Shown here one piece after another: positions 1 through 11,560 of a DNA stretch of 64,000 nt. Position 1 is the stretch's first letter. Each line of letters begins with the position of its first letter. Source of the stretch: Mytilus edulis (taxonomy: Eukaryota; Mollusca; Bivalvia; Mytilida; Mytilidae). Location: NCBI RefSeq assembly GCF_963676685.1, contig NC_092348.1, positions 12,932,867 through 12,996,866 on the forward strand, read 5' to 3'. Below the pieces are notes generated by a model. It did no database searches, was not told the DNA's origin, and was given only the letters and a program-made list of their open reading frames with translations. The position numbers were made by a program, and so were the translations under genes.

Positions 1-245
1 TTGCGGACCAAATTCCTAACAATTTGGCCAAAATACAGCTAAGGTAATCTATTTCTGAGGTAGAAAAACCTTCGTATTTAAAATATTCAAAAGTTTTTTG
101 AACAGTTAATTTATAAATATGACCATACCAATGATAATTCGTGTCAGCACAAAATTGCTGACTACTGGACTGGTGATACCCTCGGGAAATTTTCAACTAA
201 TTCCCTTTGGCAAGTTTTCTTGTAAAAATGATGATGCCACATAAT
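1..245 (-). repeat. Dispersed repeat R1 (reverse copy)
   Basis: This is the first of many copies of a repeat I call R1. In R1 a block near CTGGGTCGATGCC / CCCGAGGGTATCACCAGCCC is followed by CTAAGGATTTTCTTATCC, then a block ending in GACGAAACG, CGTCTGGCG and CCTGGTACCTTTGATAAC. This copy runs in reverse from the window edge and keeps the CTGACTACTGGACTGGTG part. Other copies lie at 8835-9065, 10890-10990, 56970-57330, 59290-59840, 62235-62415 and 62990-63745. No open frame is shared between copies. The class of element is not established. Confidence 0.6.
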
Positions 246-1507
246 GATTCAATCTGTGAAAATATAAGTTTTTCATGCTAAGTATAATTCGACTCAAATG
301 TTTGTCTTTTTTTAAGCACTCCTTCTAAGCTTATTGGATAAGGTATAGCTTTTTGACTTATAGTGTTTTACCGTATATCATTTAATAAACAACAGAAACA
401 TCTAACACTTGAAATGAAAAGATTTAAATATAAACATTATCAAGTGTGTATTGAATTAAGTGTATTAAAAATTTTCAGAAAAAAAAATGTTTAAAAAACC
501 AAGGCCAGATCAATATCTTGTATTGATATGACATTTTGTGTTGAAAAAAAGAAGGTCGGTAATCCACCTATGTTTTTTAGTTTAGTCACGCATTGGATTT
601 AAACATATTTTATCGTTTTATGTTTCCTCTATAATGATAAAATAAAATTCCCTTTATTAATAAATAAGAAATCTGTGATTTAATTAATTTCAACTAAAAT
701 TTAAAAAAAAACTTAAAATCAAACAAGGTCCGTTTTTATATTGAAATTTGAAAATATATTGATTGAGAAGTTTTTTACACAATTTTTAGAAAACATATCG
801 TTGAACAGTAAGACCCGAGCTACCTTAAGCTTAAAGTAATATGATGTCAATGAATATCAAAGATTGTACCATAATTTGATTTAAGAAGAGGCAACAGTAG
901 CATACCGATGATCTGAACAAGTGAATCAAATTCTACCATTTTAATTAAGATAAAATATTACTGGACACATATTATACCCAAACGGCCGCGCTCGACTGGG
1001 TGCGTCAACATTAAAAGCATCTTTTTTTTTTATTACACATTGATCATTCGTCATGCAAATCAAGCCCAGTGAAAAAGTTGCACGTTCATGTACTCAAATC
1101 GCTTTTAAAACTATGTGATGTTAGAAAAGCTTTTTAAGATAACTTTTTATCACGAAAAACTTTGCTCTTTTCATCGTGACTGCGTCAGGATAAAGTTCAC
1201 CTCATTATTATTATACAACAATTTGATAAAAAGAAATTTTGTGCACTTTATCTTATACCGACTGAAAAACGTGAGTACTGTTTTATGAATAATATAAATT
1301 AAAATTTATTTTTTGTTAAATCATGAGGTTGTTTAATATATTATTTAGTGTTTGACACCTTTTTTTGTACAATTTCTTGTTTCGTGGCGGAAACTGGATT
1401 TCACAGAGAGAATAAAAGACCTTCGGTAGGAAAACTGAAAATTCAAGTCATTGAAAATTATTGTGCCAATGTTTGTTTACATATGTTTTTGATTTTTTTG
1501 CGACTGT
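245..1507. other. Intergenic stretch, no gene seen
   Basis: AT-rich sequence with poly-A and poly-T tracts. No conserved frame, splice-bounded exon or RNA gene was recognised. Short ORFs here look random. Confidence 0.5.
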
Positions 1508-1814
1508 ATTACAAAAGAGGGACGAAAGATACCAAAGGGACAGTCAAACTCATAAATCTAAAACAAACTGACAACGCCATGGCTAAAAATGAAAAAAGAC
1601 AAACAGAAAAACAATAGTACACATGACACAACATAGAAAACTAAAGAATAAACAACACGAACCCCAACAAAAACTAGGGGTGATCTCAGGTGCTCCGGAA
1701 GGGTAAGCAGATCCTGCTCCACATGTGGCACCCGTCGTGTTGCTTATGTGATTACAAATCCGGTAAATAGTCTAATTCGGTAGGTCACATTCATGAAAGG
1801 GAAGGGGATTGTAG
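1508..1814 (-). repeat. 3' tail of Penelope-like element, subfamily I
   Basis: On the - strand this follows the stop of an RT fragment and ends in CGTCCCTCTTTT. The same tail, cut at different 5' points but with the same 3' end, recurs at 25668-25773, 57845-57975 and 63213-63660. A fixed 3' end with variable 5' ends is the hallmark of 5'-truncated retrotransposition. A + strand ORF here (1348-1617) is a shadow. Confidence 0.65.
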
Positions 1815-2140
1815 TTACGACGTAAGGAACATATCCGATATCATTTGTGAAACGGTTATTCCATAACGGTCAACCAACTCGTGATGGCGTCCGTAAAATT
1901 TACGAAGGGATGATTTCAACTTCACCACTTGGAACTCTTGGTTTAATAGCTTCCTTGTGAGCAGTAACCCTCTATCAAGAAAATCATGATAGGAAATGCA
2001 AGCACGGGAATATCGCATCAATTGGGAGATATATACCCCGTATGCAGGTGCTGCTGGAATGTTGCTACTTAGAAATGGAAAGTTCACAATTGGAAAGCTG
2101 AAATCATCTCTTTTGTCGTAAAGTTTTGTTTACAAGTGGA
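1815..2140 (-). pseudogene. Penelope-like reverse transcriptase, C-terminal fragment (subfamily I)
   Basis: The - strand reads through TKLYDKRDDFSFPIVN and the conserved block APAYGVYISQLMRYSRAC, then LRKFYGRHHELVDRYGI, to a stop near 1815. The same order of motifs occurs in the RT fragment at 12534-13722, which also holds a YLDD catalytic motif, so this is the region after the RT active site. Upstream (to about 2356) the frame is lost. The element is a 5'-truncated dead copy. Assignment to Penelope-like elements rests on the LYTTxPH, YxDD and FLD motifs in the longer copy; another RT class is possible. Confidence 0.65.
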
Positions 2141-2359
2141 GAGGCTTAGGGAGCTATAAACTAGGTAGAATTCACCATTTTCTACATTCGAAAATTCATG
2201 AACCCTATCAACAAAATGACAATTACTGTCAATTCGTTTGATGTGCGTTGAGCTTTTGATATTGCAATTTAAATTTGGACTTTTGAATTTGAACATACTA
2301 GCAATGAACACAACTACAATACCACTAGGGCATGTTTTCGAGACAAAAAAAGTCAATCA

Positions 2360-2960
2360 ACAAACGAACAAATGGTCATCGAAGTAACTATACTTGTAAT
2401 CGCGACCTTCCCGTAAATCGCAAGTTGAGATGACATGGGCACGCCCTAGCAGATCTCACAAACCATATCATCCCTATCATAGACCACAACGATTATTGGT
2501 CAAGGACCGAAAGACTTGCTCGGGAAAGGTATTGGATTAGAAATTAAGGAATAGTTTCCCTAGAGGGCAATAATGAAAATAAATTATATGGTGAATCCCT
2601 ACCATTATTTGGTTCCTGTAACTCAGAATTCCTTTCAGCATGTTTGTTTAAATTTTGGAATGCCTCAATATATATTTGAATCATTCGAATATTTAATATA
2701 TTACTGGTACTTATTATTCATATTCGATTGACATAAAAGATTGCAATGTAGGTAAATCAAGACACACAAAAATAAGATATCATCAATGGAATACCTATGT
2801 TCTTAAATTCAGTTTTTAAAACATATACCAAGAGCTAACTCTTAGGGAATTACATGCGCTCTGAACATTACAAAACCGCTTAAGTATGCGTAATTTAAAA
2901 CAAAAATAAAAATTCAATCAAAATTTCCATAATCGGGAAAAGGACAAAATCAATCTTTAG
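2360..2960. other. Intergenic stretch, no gene seen
   Basis: No supported coding exon or RNA gene. Sequence is AT-rich and probably old repeat material. Confidence 0.4.
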
Positions 2961-3091
2961 TCTCCTCTATCATGAAGAGATTGATGCATACATAGTGAGA
3001 TTAGATATGTTAGAAGGTTCATCAGTCGGTAAATAAACAACCATGAACCTGAGAACTGATAAAATCGTTAAAAGGCAAAACGATTGATTAA

Positions 3092-3258
3092 TATACTGAA
3101 CTAGTACATATTTGTTTAGGGGCCAGCTGAAGAACGCCTCCGGGTAAGTGAATTTCTCGTTGCATTGAAGACCTGTTGGTGACCTTCTGCTGTTGTCTGC
3201 TCTATGGTCGGGTTGTTGTCTCTTTGGCACACTCCCCATTTCCATTCTCAATTTTATA
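3092..3258 (+). repeat. Dispersed 3'-tail repeat, subfamily III
   Basis: Contains GGGGCCAGCTGAAG, CTCTATGGTCGGGTTGTTG and ends in TTCTCAATTTTAT. A second long copy is at 20758-20930. Short reverse pieces of its last 50-60 bp occur near 19270, 21075, 25020 and 27362. These share the same 3' terminus but differ in length, as expected for a retroelement tail. No RT is attached to these copies in the window. Confidence 0.6.
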
Positions 3259-3661
3259 CATGAATAAAAAAAGTAAATAAAAAAATGATTAACATTGTAA
3301 TTCTGGTTTCTTTTTTAAGCAACAAACATACAAAAATAATACAAAAAATTGCTACGGAAGTAGAAGTTACATCTGCTCAGATACTTGCCATCTTCTTTTA
3401 ACTAATGTTAAAGCCCGGTAAAGTCTCAAATACGAAGCAGAAACTCGATACAATCATACAAAACCAGATTGGCTAGATGTCATTCAAGGAAATTAAAACA
3501 AATAACATTTCATTTTAAACTGACGAAATTGTTTACGAAAGGTTGATATGATTATCTTAAGTCAACTCTAAAAGAAATAAGAAACAACTTTTCAACATTA
3601 ATGATTCTAAGAATTATAAATATGTACTACACATTTACTAATTTTGTGTTACTATTGCAGA

Positions 3662-6600
3662 ATGTCCATGAAAAGTAGAAAGGAAGTTATAATTTCTCTT
3701 TTCATTATAATATTTATGCTGCACCCGACCAATGGTTATGTTTGGGCAAATACGTACGATAAACCTTTTGAGTATTTATGTAAAGACGGAACAGCTATCT
3801 CTCAAATACACAGTGTGCACAACAATCATTACGAGGACCGTATATTTGCATTCCAGTGTCGAGTAACTGAAATACAACAACACACATTATGTAATTGGTC
3901 ACGTAAGTTTTATTATTAGGTTAAAATCAAATCAGAGAAGTATCTAGCAAACAGGCATAACTTCCCTAAAACAGGACTAAGAATAAGTCTTTTCACAATA
4001 GTGAAAGAATATGTTGCATTGGCATGATACACAATTCTTATCATCTTATCACACTGTGCTACTGACCAGACACTATATGTTTTGGATTAGAAAATTCAAT
4101 ATGGCGATTGGAGCTTCGCCCTCACCACACTAACTGACATATATATATATACATATTGAATTTGGTAACTAGCACTCAATGTAAGGAGTCTTATCTTACC
4201 TCCTATAAGTTTATAGATATATGATTGGTTTAAAGACTACACGTGCTGACTTTGTATAATTGATATAGGGTGTCCTTAAAAAAATAAGGTTAGTTACCAT
4301 AAGGGGTTAGTGAAGAGTTATTTCTCTTTCAAAACAAAAAAAGATTCCACAACCTTTTATAAAAACAACACGGTATTGAGGAAAAATCTGAGGAGGATTC
4401 AGCAATCGAAGAAATTGACAATGAAAGGATGAAATAAGTTCATAAATTGAAGCTTACAAGTAGTTGTTGTTGGCATAACGGAGTTACTTCCCTTTCAAAA
4501 TAAAATAATAAAGAAATCTGAAGGATTCAATAGACGAAGAAATTGATATATGTAATGAACGATTGAAATAAATTCATAAATCAACATTAAAGCTAAAATG
4601 TTGTTACTATTTTCTGTATAGACAAATGAAAGTAGGATCTTAATACTAAGTATTGAAGTCTTGACCACTTTGATAGGCCGCTTGTCGAAATTCCACATGT
4701 GAAGATGGTCGGTAAAATAAGTTCGTTACACGGTGTGCTAGTGACCTAATACGATATATATTGGGTCAGTAACACACCATGTAACTAATAATGTTTGTTA
4801 ACGTTTACAATATAGCAGCAAACACTTTATTCAATACAATGATTACAGGCTTGTTATATGAATATTATTGCAGTTTGCATTGCTATCTTTGGACAAAAAT
4901 TAAATGTTTACACAAATTTGAATTGTTTGAAATCCGAAGGACAAAATTACCTAAAATGTACTTGGTAAAGTTGTTTCGGAATTTTGGATACTGAATGCTT
5001 TTTAACGTCTGTTTTTATTTTTACTTTATTTTGTGTTGTAATGCTACTGATAAGTGTTATAAGACGAAACACACGTTTGACGTACGGTTTTCTTAAGACA
5101 AGGAATCTAAAAAAAAAGTTTTAATTTAGAAATGTAAACTGATTACTTATCCTACAATGCACCCATTTGTTGCAATCCCTTCTTTTAGAAAAATAAAATA
5201 AAATTGAAGACTTGATTAAGTTGGATATTTGCATTGAAACAACTAAACAATATGAAACTGTCTCTAGTCTGAACAAGATTAGTAATTACTTTGCTGAATT
5301 AAATGATTTTACAGAGTATGCCAACGCCTTTGACCAGTTTTTCAGTTTCCAGTGTGTTAATCATGGATTTATCACTGGCATACAGAGTTACCATGACAAT
5401 GGTTATGAAGACAGAAAATTCAAATTCCACTGTTGCGAAATCCAAGGTATAGTTTATACAAATATTAAGGATAATAAACAAATCAGTTGACATATATTAA
5501 GTGAATTAATTGTAACTCTAATAAAAGAAAAAGTAGATTTTTAAAGCTTAAAACATACACAATTTAGTATCAGGATCAATGAAACACAATATATGCATAA
5601 ATAAAGGCAACAGTAGTATACCGCTGTTCAAAATTCACAAATCAATAGAGAAAAAACAAATCTGGGTTACAAACTAAAACTGAGGAAACGTATCAAATAT
5701 GAGAGAACTACGACACAACAGAGACACAAAACCGAAATGTAACTCACACAGAAACGAACTAAAATGTAACAATGGCCATTTTCCTGACTTGGTACAGGGC
5801 ATTTTATGAAAAAATGGTGGTTTGAACCTGGTTTTGTGGCATGCCAAACCTCCCGCTCAAATACGTTTGCATTTTACATAAGTATTGTCACTACTGTATG
5901 TTCTCGAATATTTATTGTATATCGTTACATTAATAATGTTTATCATTGGTAGAAATGGATGTTACAGAATGTTACTTCACCAATCCAAACCCCTTTGATG
6001 CTACTTTTACGGCAACAGCTCGGGAGAACTATGTGTTTCGTGGTGTAACAAGTATACACGACAATCACAGAGAGTATGTTTAGATACTTAACTAACTCCT
6101 TCAAGAGAAAATACGTGCGCTTGTTTATACATAGCATCTTACTATAATGTTATATACATATATAAAAGTCAAACAACGATTAGTAAATGTATGTAGCATC
6201 ACATAATAAAAAGAATCAATAGAAAAACAAAAAGTAGCTTTCACAGAAACATCGGCAAGTAACAAAATATGCAAGACAAAGTGGACAATACTACATAAAC
6301 AGGTTTGAACGGAGTAGTGTCAACTCATTTAGGTGAGGTCTAATCTATTGTCAAATATCTTCAGGCTCTGGTAAATATACAAATAGAGAAAATGAAATAC
6401 TAGAAACCACTGATATGAGTTATTGTAAATTCTTAATAATGTACATTATATTTTACTCTTTTTATTCAAGATGGAAAATGACTTCCAAAGGTTGTAAATC
6501 ATCTTGAACGCAATTTGTCTTTTTTTCTGAGAGATAAATGTAACATTCATTAACACAATAATACTCTTTCGAATTGGAGTTTGAATACTAATTAATTCTG

Positions 6601-8103
6601 AGTAGATTTGTATAATTAATACAAGCATTGTTTGATTATACGATCTGAATCATAAAGAAATAAAGGTATCAACTGCTTCTGGCCAAGAATATTAAAACTG
6701 TACTGTGTAAGACGAATCTGACTTTTTTGAAGTCCAGTTTTTGTAATACGGCTCCCCACCTATAAGCATTCTTGTACATCTTTGGCTTCCAAATATTCGG
6801 CATTGAGCGTTCCAGAAAATCGCCACGGACGCATGAAATGTATTAGGTATTGTTTATTTTTTTAACTACATTATCATCAGCGATGATAAAAATTGTACAA
6901 ACTTCAAATATTAGATTTTCTCAAACCACTAGTGCTGTATATATTCAAAGACATGTAATGCTATATTGGTAGCATCGCCTGATAACCCAGTTTTATGGGA
7001 CTTCTATTGTATTATAATAGTTTTCTATGATGTGACTTGTAGACTGTTTGTCGTTTGGTCGTTATCATTTTTGCTAAGGTAATATCCGGGCGTATTCGGT
7101 TAAGAGTTTGAATATTCCTTTGATATCTTCTGCCTCTTTTTAACGTATATACCTCTAAGTTGATTAGACATTAGCATCAGATCAATTGACTTATTATTCT
7201 AAGCTTTTTAAATATAAATGATAACAGCATGGTACATTATATGCCCTCATTAATATAATAGCTTTATTGATTTTGACGTTGGCTTAATCTAAAACGATCT
7301 CGAACAACGATATCATTAGTTTTAAATGGTAGGAATAAGAAATGAACAATTTTAGAAGAGGGACAGGTTTAGAATGCCTATTAATTTGCAGACATATTTG
7401 ATAATTTAATTCCTGTATTTAAGACACTTCGCTTACAGTAAATCAGAATATTTGTACAAACTATTTCAGAATTAACAGTAAATGTTTAAACGTATTTCAT
7501 TTGAACGTCGACAAAAGGATAAATCTTCTCCATTACTAACAAATTATTAGAAAAGACCATCGAAAGCACAACATTTATAACTTTTTGTTAAATTGTTTTT
7601 CATTTAAAGTGAACAAAACGAGTAACAAAACTATGAATGTCTATAAAAATAGCAATTTTATAAATGTTTATATAATTAGCCATATTATGACAGTAGTTTG
7701 CTGGTTTATAAACATTTTACTGCATTGTATGAACAAAATTTTTGTGTACCCAAGGCAGGTGAAGGAAGTCAACTTAGGAGCGTTGTGATTGAATGTATTT
7801 TATATATCTATGAATAACTGCAGTGTGTATATGTAAAATATAATTTTTTTAAACAAGCTCCATTGGAAGTTGGTCATGCTACTATTTGTCCCAATTTTTA
7901 AAACAAAATGATAAAGTACAAACACAACATATAACTGTTTAATCCAGGTTTATAGCATAAAACGTGTTAAATTTAGAAATTGTTAGTATTGTCGCCTATG
8001 GCAGAATAAATAGTACCGTTTTCCCTACATATAGTTGCTTCTGTTTTTCAGAGACAGAGAATTCAGCTGGGAGGTGTGTAGATTGAAAAATCGTAACGAG
8101 TAG
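3662..8103 (+). CDS. Dermatopontin-family secreted protein, 4 exons
   Basis: Exons 3662-3902, 5315-5446, 5953-6073 and 8052-8103 join in phase (1, 1, 2) at GT-AG introns into 181 residues ending in TAG. The start ATG lies one base after a good acceptor (ACTATTGCAG), so an untranslated upstream exon is likely. Residues about 7-25 form a hydrophobic signal peptide (VIISLFIIIFMLH). The mature part carries three copies of the dermatopontin loop: NNHYEDRIFAFQC, HDNGYEDRKFKFHCC and HDNHREDREFSWEVC, matching the family signature D-R-x-[WF]-x-[FY]-x-C. NWSQYANAFDQFFSFQC begins the second repeat and spans the exon 1/2 junction. Dermatopontins are extracellular-matrix proteins and are also found in mollusc shell matrix, haemocytes and foot; the role here is inferred only. 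Length fits the family. Intron 3 (about 2 kb) contains dispersed repeats. No promoter was identified. Remaining doubt: alternative terminal exons. Confidence 0.87.
4270..4790 (+). repeat. Dispersed repeat R7 with terminal hairpin
   Basis: Lies in intron 1 of the dermatopontin gene. It holds CCTTTTATAAAAACAACACGG (also at 37590-37612), a segment ending TTTGATAGGCCGC, and an imperfect 22-bp inverted repeat (4725-4746 with 4764-4785; GTTACACGGTGTGCTAGTG against its complement). The parts near 4650-4790 match both flanks of the BEL element at 38.9 and 46.2 kb, so this copy approximates the empty site of that insertion. Confidence 0.6.
5595..5900 (+). repeat. Dispersed repeat R6-like
   Basis: Contains TTCCTGACTTGGTACAGGGC followed by a GGTTTGAACCTGGTTTT-like segment. 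Related copies are at 9480-9870, 10140-10380, 15370-15540, 22030-22215 (+) and 19860-20100, 28090-28260 (-). It lies in intron 2 of the dermatopontin gene. No shared ORF. Confidence 0.5.
6735..6850 (+). repeat. Dispersed repeat R3
   Basis: Core GAGCGTTCC ... ACGGACGCATG. R3 has the consensus order TTGGCTACTTTTTGG, ACATTC, GAGCGTTCCTGATGA, AAATCCAGAAAAG, CTTCGGACGC. Other copies: 16690-16810, 21250-21420, 23400-23570, 25340-25520, 28010-28370, 34830-35000, 59090-59240 and 59850-59950. Mostly internal to introns or the duplicated blocks. Class unknown. Confidence 0.5.
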
Positions 8104-8489
8104 CGAGTGCTGTGTTCTATCCTATCAATTTAGTCTATTTTGCTTTAATTATGCCCATGTATGCTCCTTATATATTTTAACCAATGAAATATTGTCAACA
8201 TTTAGAAACATATGGACATATTAAGCAGTTTTCATTTGATAATTTTGAATTTTTAAAATATACTCATCCGAACTACTGTTTTAGTTTTGTTATTCTGTAC
8301 GTCCTCGTTTATTACAGGTGTAATGTTTAATTCACGTCTTGGCAGGCCAGCTGATACAAACTCTAAAATTTGCAACAAATGAACGACATTATATTGTCAT
8401 TTCAGTAAACATGCTTATGTTTTGCAAAAGGTTGAGTTCTCTGGCTAACAGTTTTTCACTAAATCCATAATTTTATTAGTTGTAAACGT

Positions 8490-8720
8490 TTTTGAACTAG
8501 CTTTCACTAACTACGAGTACTCTAGGACCGCTACCTTGTGTTTTTGGCGTTGTTGATATTAATTCGGGTTTTGATATCGACATGTTGAGATAAGCCCTTT
8601 TAACTTTTTTTTTTATAATTCTATGTTGTGTTGGTACATCACTGTCTCGTGTTAGGATAAGGGTTTGGCCCAACAAACATGTTGAATTCCACCCAGATTT
8701 TGTATATGCTTTTTCCAATT
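8490..8720 (+). repeat. Fragment of Penelope-like 3' tail (subfamily II, internal part)
   Basis: AGCTTTCACTAACTACGAGTACTCT and the following 200 bases resemble the tail segments at 13965-14100 and 38365-38540 (CTGTCAG.AACTGCGAGTAC core). The - strand ORF here is a shadow. Confidence 0.5.
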
Positions 8721-8834
8721 CTACAGGAGCTTTTAAACAGTGGTTGCTGTTTGTTGCTATATATCATACTTTATTTTCGATTATTATGCTGTCCCTAAAT
8801 AAGGCCGAAATTTCATTTTTATGAATTTCATGTT

Positions 8835-9065
8835 TCAAAAACTTTGTTTGTTAAAAAACTAAGGATTTTCTTATCCATGGCAAAGATTACCTCAGCCGTT
8901 TTTTGAACAATTGTTTGGAATTTTGGGTCCTCAATGCTATTCATCTTTTAACTTGTTTGACGTTATAATTATTTTGATCTGAGCGGCACTGAAGAGTCTT
9001 ATGTAGACGAAACGGGCGCCTGGCGTTAACAATTATAATCCTGGTACCTTTGATAACTTTTTACT
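8835..9065 (+). repeat. Dispersed repeat R1
   Basis: Shows CTAAGGATTTTCTTATCCAT, GGAATTTTGGGTCCTCAATG, GTAGACGAAACGGGCGCC and CCTGGTACCTTTGATAAC in the R1 order. Forward copy, 3' part only. Confidence 0.65.
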
Positions 9066-9069
9066 TCAA

Positions 9070-9230
9070 TTGTTTTACAATAGTCATAGTCAATAGGACC
9101 TTATATAGCTTACCATGGTTTCAGGTTTTGATCTTTGTTGAAGTCCGTACAGTGAATCATAGTTAACTTCTTCATAATTTGGAAACCTGTGAAAGTTGTC
9201 TTATTGGCAATTATACCATATCTTCAAATT
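9070..9230 (+). repeat. 3' end of subfamily II tail (old copy)
   Basis: Degenerate version of the segment at 17880-18085 and 38690-38885: GGGCCTTTTATAGCT-like, GAAGTCCGTACAGTGA and TTGTCTTATTGGCAAT. No coding content. Confidence 0.5.
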
Positions 9231-9479
9231 TTAAGAATTTGAACAATTTTAGAAAAAAAATCATCCATTTTAAAGACATTAGATGATTGTTAAAGCTGAA
9301 TTGAATCCACATCAATGAAATGTCGCAATAATACAGATAAGATGAATTAACAGACATGAAATAACAATAATAGATTGATGAGATTCTTTTTAAAAACGAA
9401 TATAAAGATATTTTTAAAAAACAAAACTATCATATTTGGATTGAAAAAAGAAACTACTATCCTTGACATTAAAAATATT

Positions 9480-9870
9480 TAGATACTTTGTAAACCGTTC
9501 AAAATTACCAAACCTCGAGGAATAATTCAAAACGAAATGTCAGTAATCATGAAGGAAACTCTAAAGCTGAAACACATCGAACGAATGGATAACTACTGAC
9601 ATACTCCTGTCATAGTACAGGCATGTTCTTATGCAGAATGGTTTTATAGCTAGCAAAACATCGCACTTGTATGACAGACACATTATGTAAAAATGTCAAA
9701 AGAGGGGCACAGCAGTCAACATTGTGTTATAATCTTAATGAATGTAGAATTGAGAGCTCAAAAGCGTGTTACACTCCGCAAGACGATCTATATGCATGTT
9801 TTAAGTCAGAATCTTGTTGTTCAGCGATGTCTTTGGTTGCTGTCTATCAAAATTTATTTTCATCTACTGT
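9480..9870 (+). repeat. Dispersed repeat R6
   Basis: Contains the R6 markers for an AAACACATC-type run, ATGGATAAC and TTTTATAGCTAGC, then TGTATGACAGACAC and GTCAACATTGTGTTATAATC. The two overlapping ORFs of 60-71 residues at 9671-9886 are inside this repeat and are not supported as genes. Confidence 0.55.
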
Positions 9871-10139
9871 TTTGAACATACACTAGGCCGTTAATAATTT
9901 TGTTTAAATCATTTTACATTTGTCATTCTTTACAATCATTTGTATTCAATAACAAAGTCACTGAAAAGGGGTGTTAGCTACGAATTGAAAAAAAAAGACA
10001 TAAGTTTTCTTGTCAGTTTCATGCTACATTTTTAAAAGCGTAATATAGAAATAATATGTCGCAATTATCAGTCAGTTGTTCAATTTGGTCAAAATAACTT
10101 GAATTGTAGATTGATTACTCGTGTGTTAAAAATTTTTAT

Positions 10140-10380
10140 CTCTTAAATTAATAGAAAAAGTTAAATTACAAATTTACCGAACTCCGAGGGAAGTTCTAAA
10201 TGGAAAGTCAATAAGCAAATGTCAAAATCAATAGCTCAAACACATCAAACGAATGGATAACAACTGTAATATTCCTGACTTGATACTGGCATTTTCTTAT
10301 GTAGAAAATTATGAATCAAACCTAGTTTTATAGCTATGTAACCCTCTTGCTGGCGCTAAAATTGTGTTTCTGCTTGAGAA
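10140..10380 (+). repeat. Dispersed repeat R6 (second copy)
   Basis: Repeats the order seen at 9480: CAAATGTCAAAATCAATAGC, CACATCAAACGAATGGATAA, TTCCTGACTTGATACTGGC and TTTTATAGCTATG. Confidence 0.55.
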
Positions 10381-10799
10381 CAAAATCTCAGATTGTATCC
10401 ATTTACATAATTTCATATCATAAAATTTTACAAATCGAACGCATTGTTCATACAATGGAACAATTAATAATATAGTCTACTGTAGCTCTTCAAAGTAGGT
10501 TAATGTTACTTTTTTGTAGTATTACTCAGTATATAAATACAAGATAATCGGTGAATGTATATCGATACGTAAAAATAATGATTTGTCCCAATACTCAGTT
10601 ATCACTTAGCTGACAGACACTGGCAGTTGCTTTGCAGAATTATTGATTGCTTCCTTAAAACAAACATTATGATGTATTAAACAAACCCAATGATAGCAGG
10701 ACAAACACATTTGACTTAACAAGGCCGTTAAAAAAGTGGTTACCATTATACATATACAGACACTAGTACTACTGACAATAAAAAGAATAATGATGAAAG

Positions 10800-11560
10800 C
10801 TGTCTAAAGTATAAATTTCAAATATTTTGGCCACGAGCATCACTGAAGAGACATATTGTCAAAATGCGCATCTGATGCAAGAAAATTTGTACCGTTAATT
10901 TTATTACTACCACTGGGTCGATGCCTCTGCTGGTGGACAATTAGTCTCCGAGGGTATCACCAGCCCAGTAGCAAGTACTTCGGTACTGGCATGAAAATAC
11001 GGATGTTTTGTGTTATTAAAATTTGCTTTTACAAAATGATAGAAATTATTATAAATTAAGGAATGTATCTCCCTCATGCAAAGCTCTGATTCCTTCCACG
11101 GATTTGGCTATACTTTTTGGACTTTTTGGATTATAGCTCTTCATCCTTTATATAAGCTTTGGATTTCAAATATTTTGGCCACGAGCATCACTGAAGAGAC
11201 ATGTATTGTCGAAATGCGCATCTGGTGCAAGAAAATTGGTACCGTTAATTTTATTATTTAAGCTTGATCATAATATCATCGGGTATTCCTGCGATTGTTA
11301 AAAAGCGGACAATATTGAAAGCTTTTATACAATGCTGTATTTTCGCTCCCTAGTTGTTGATTAAAGTGTTCGCTCTTGAAATTATTTTAAACCAATTGAT
11401 ATATTCTTTCTCTGGTAAAGCTCAGATTCCGTGACCGGCTTTAGCTTAACGATTGTGTGCTTTTTGGTATAGAAGCTTTTCATTTTAAAAAGTTTTGATT
11501 TCAAATATTTTGGCCTCGAGCATCTTTTATCGAAGTTCGTGTCTGGTAAGGAATGTTCAA
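10800..11560 (+). repeat. Three R2 copies with an R1 fragment between
   Basis: R2 core TTTCAAATATTTTGGCC.CGAGCATC is present at about 10815, 11163 and 11497, the first two followed by ACTGAAGAGACAT, AATGCGCATCTG and GTACCGTTAATTTTATTA. R1 (ACCACTGGGTCGATGCC to CTTCGGTACTGGC) sits at 10890-10990, directly behind the first R2 copy. A further R2 copy is at 58400-58510. ORFs at 10856 and 11076 are repeat-derived. Confidence 0.55.

Noticed and set aside
2084-2356. 90-codon - strand ORF upstream of the RT fragment
   Set aside because: The RT-related reading (TKLYDKRDDF) is in another frame in the overlapping part, so this frame is not the element's.
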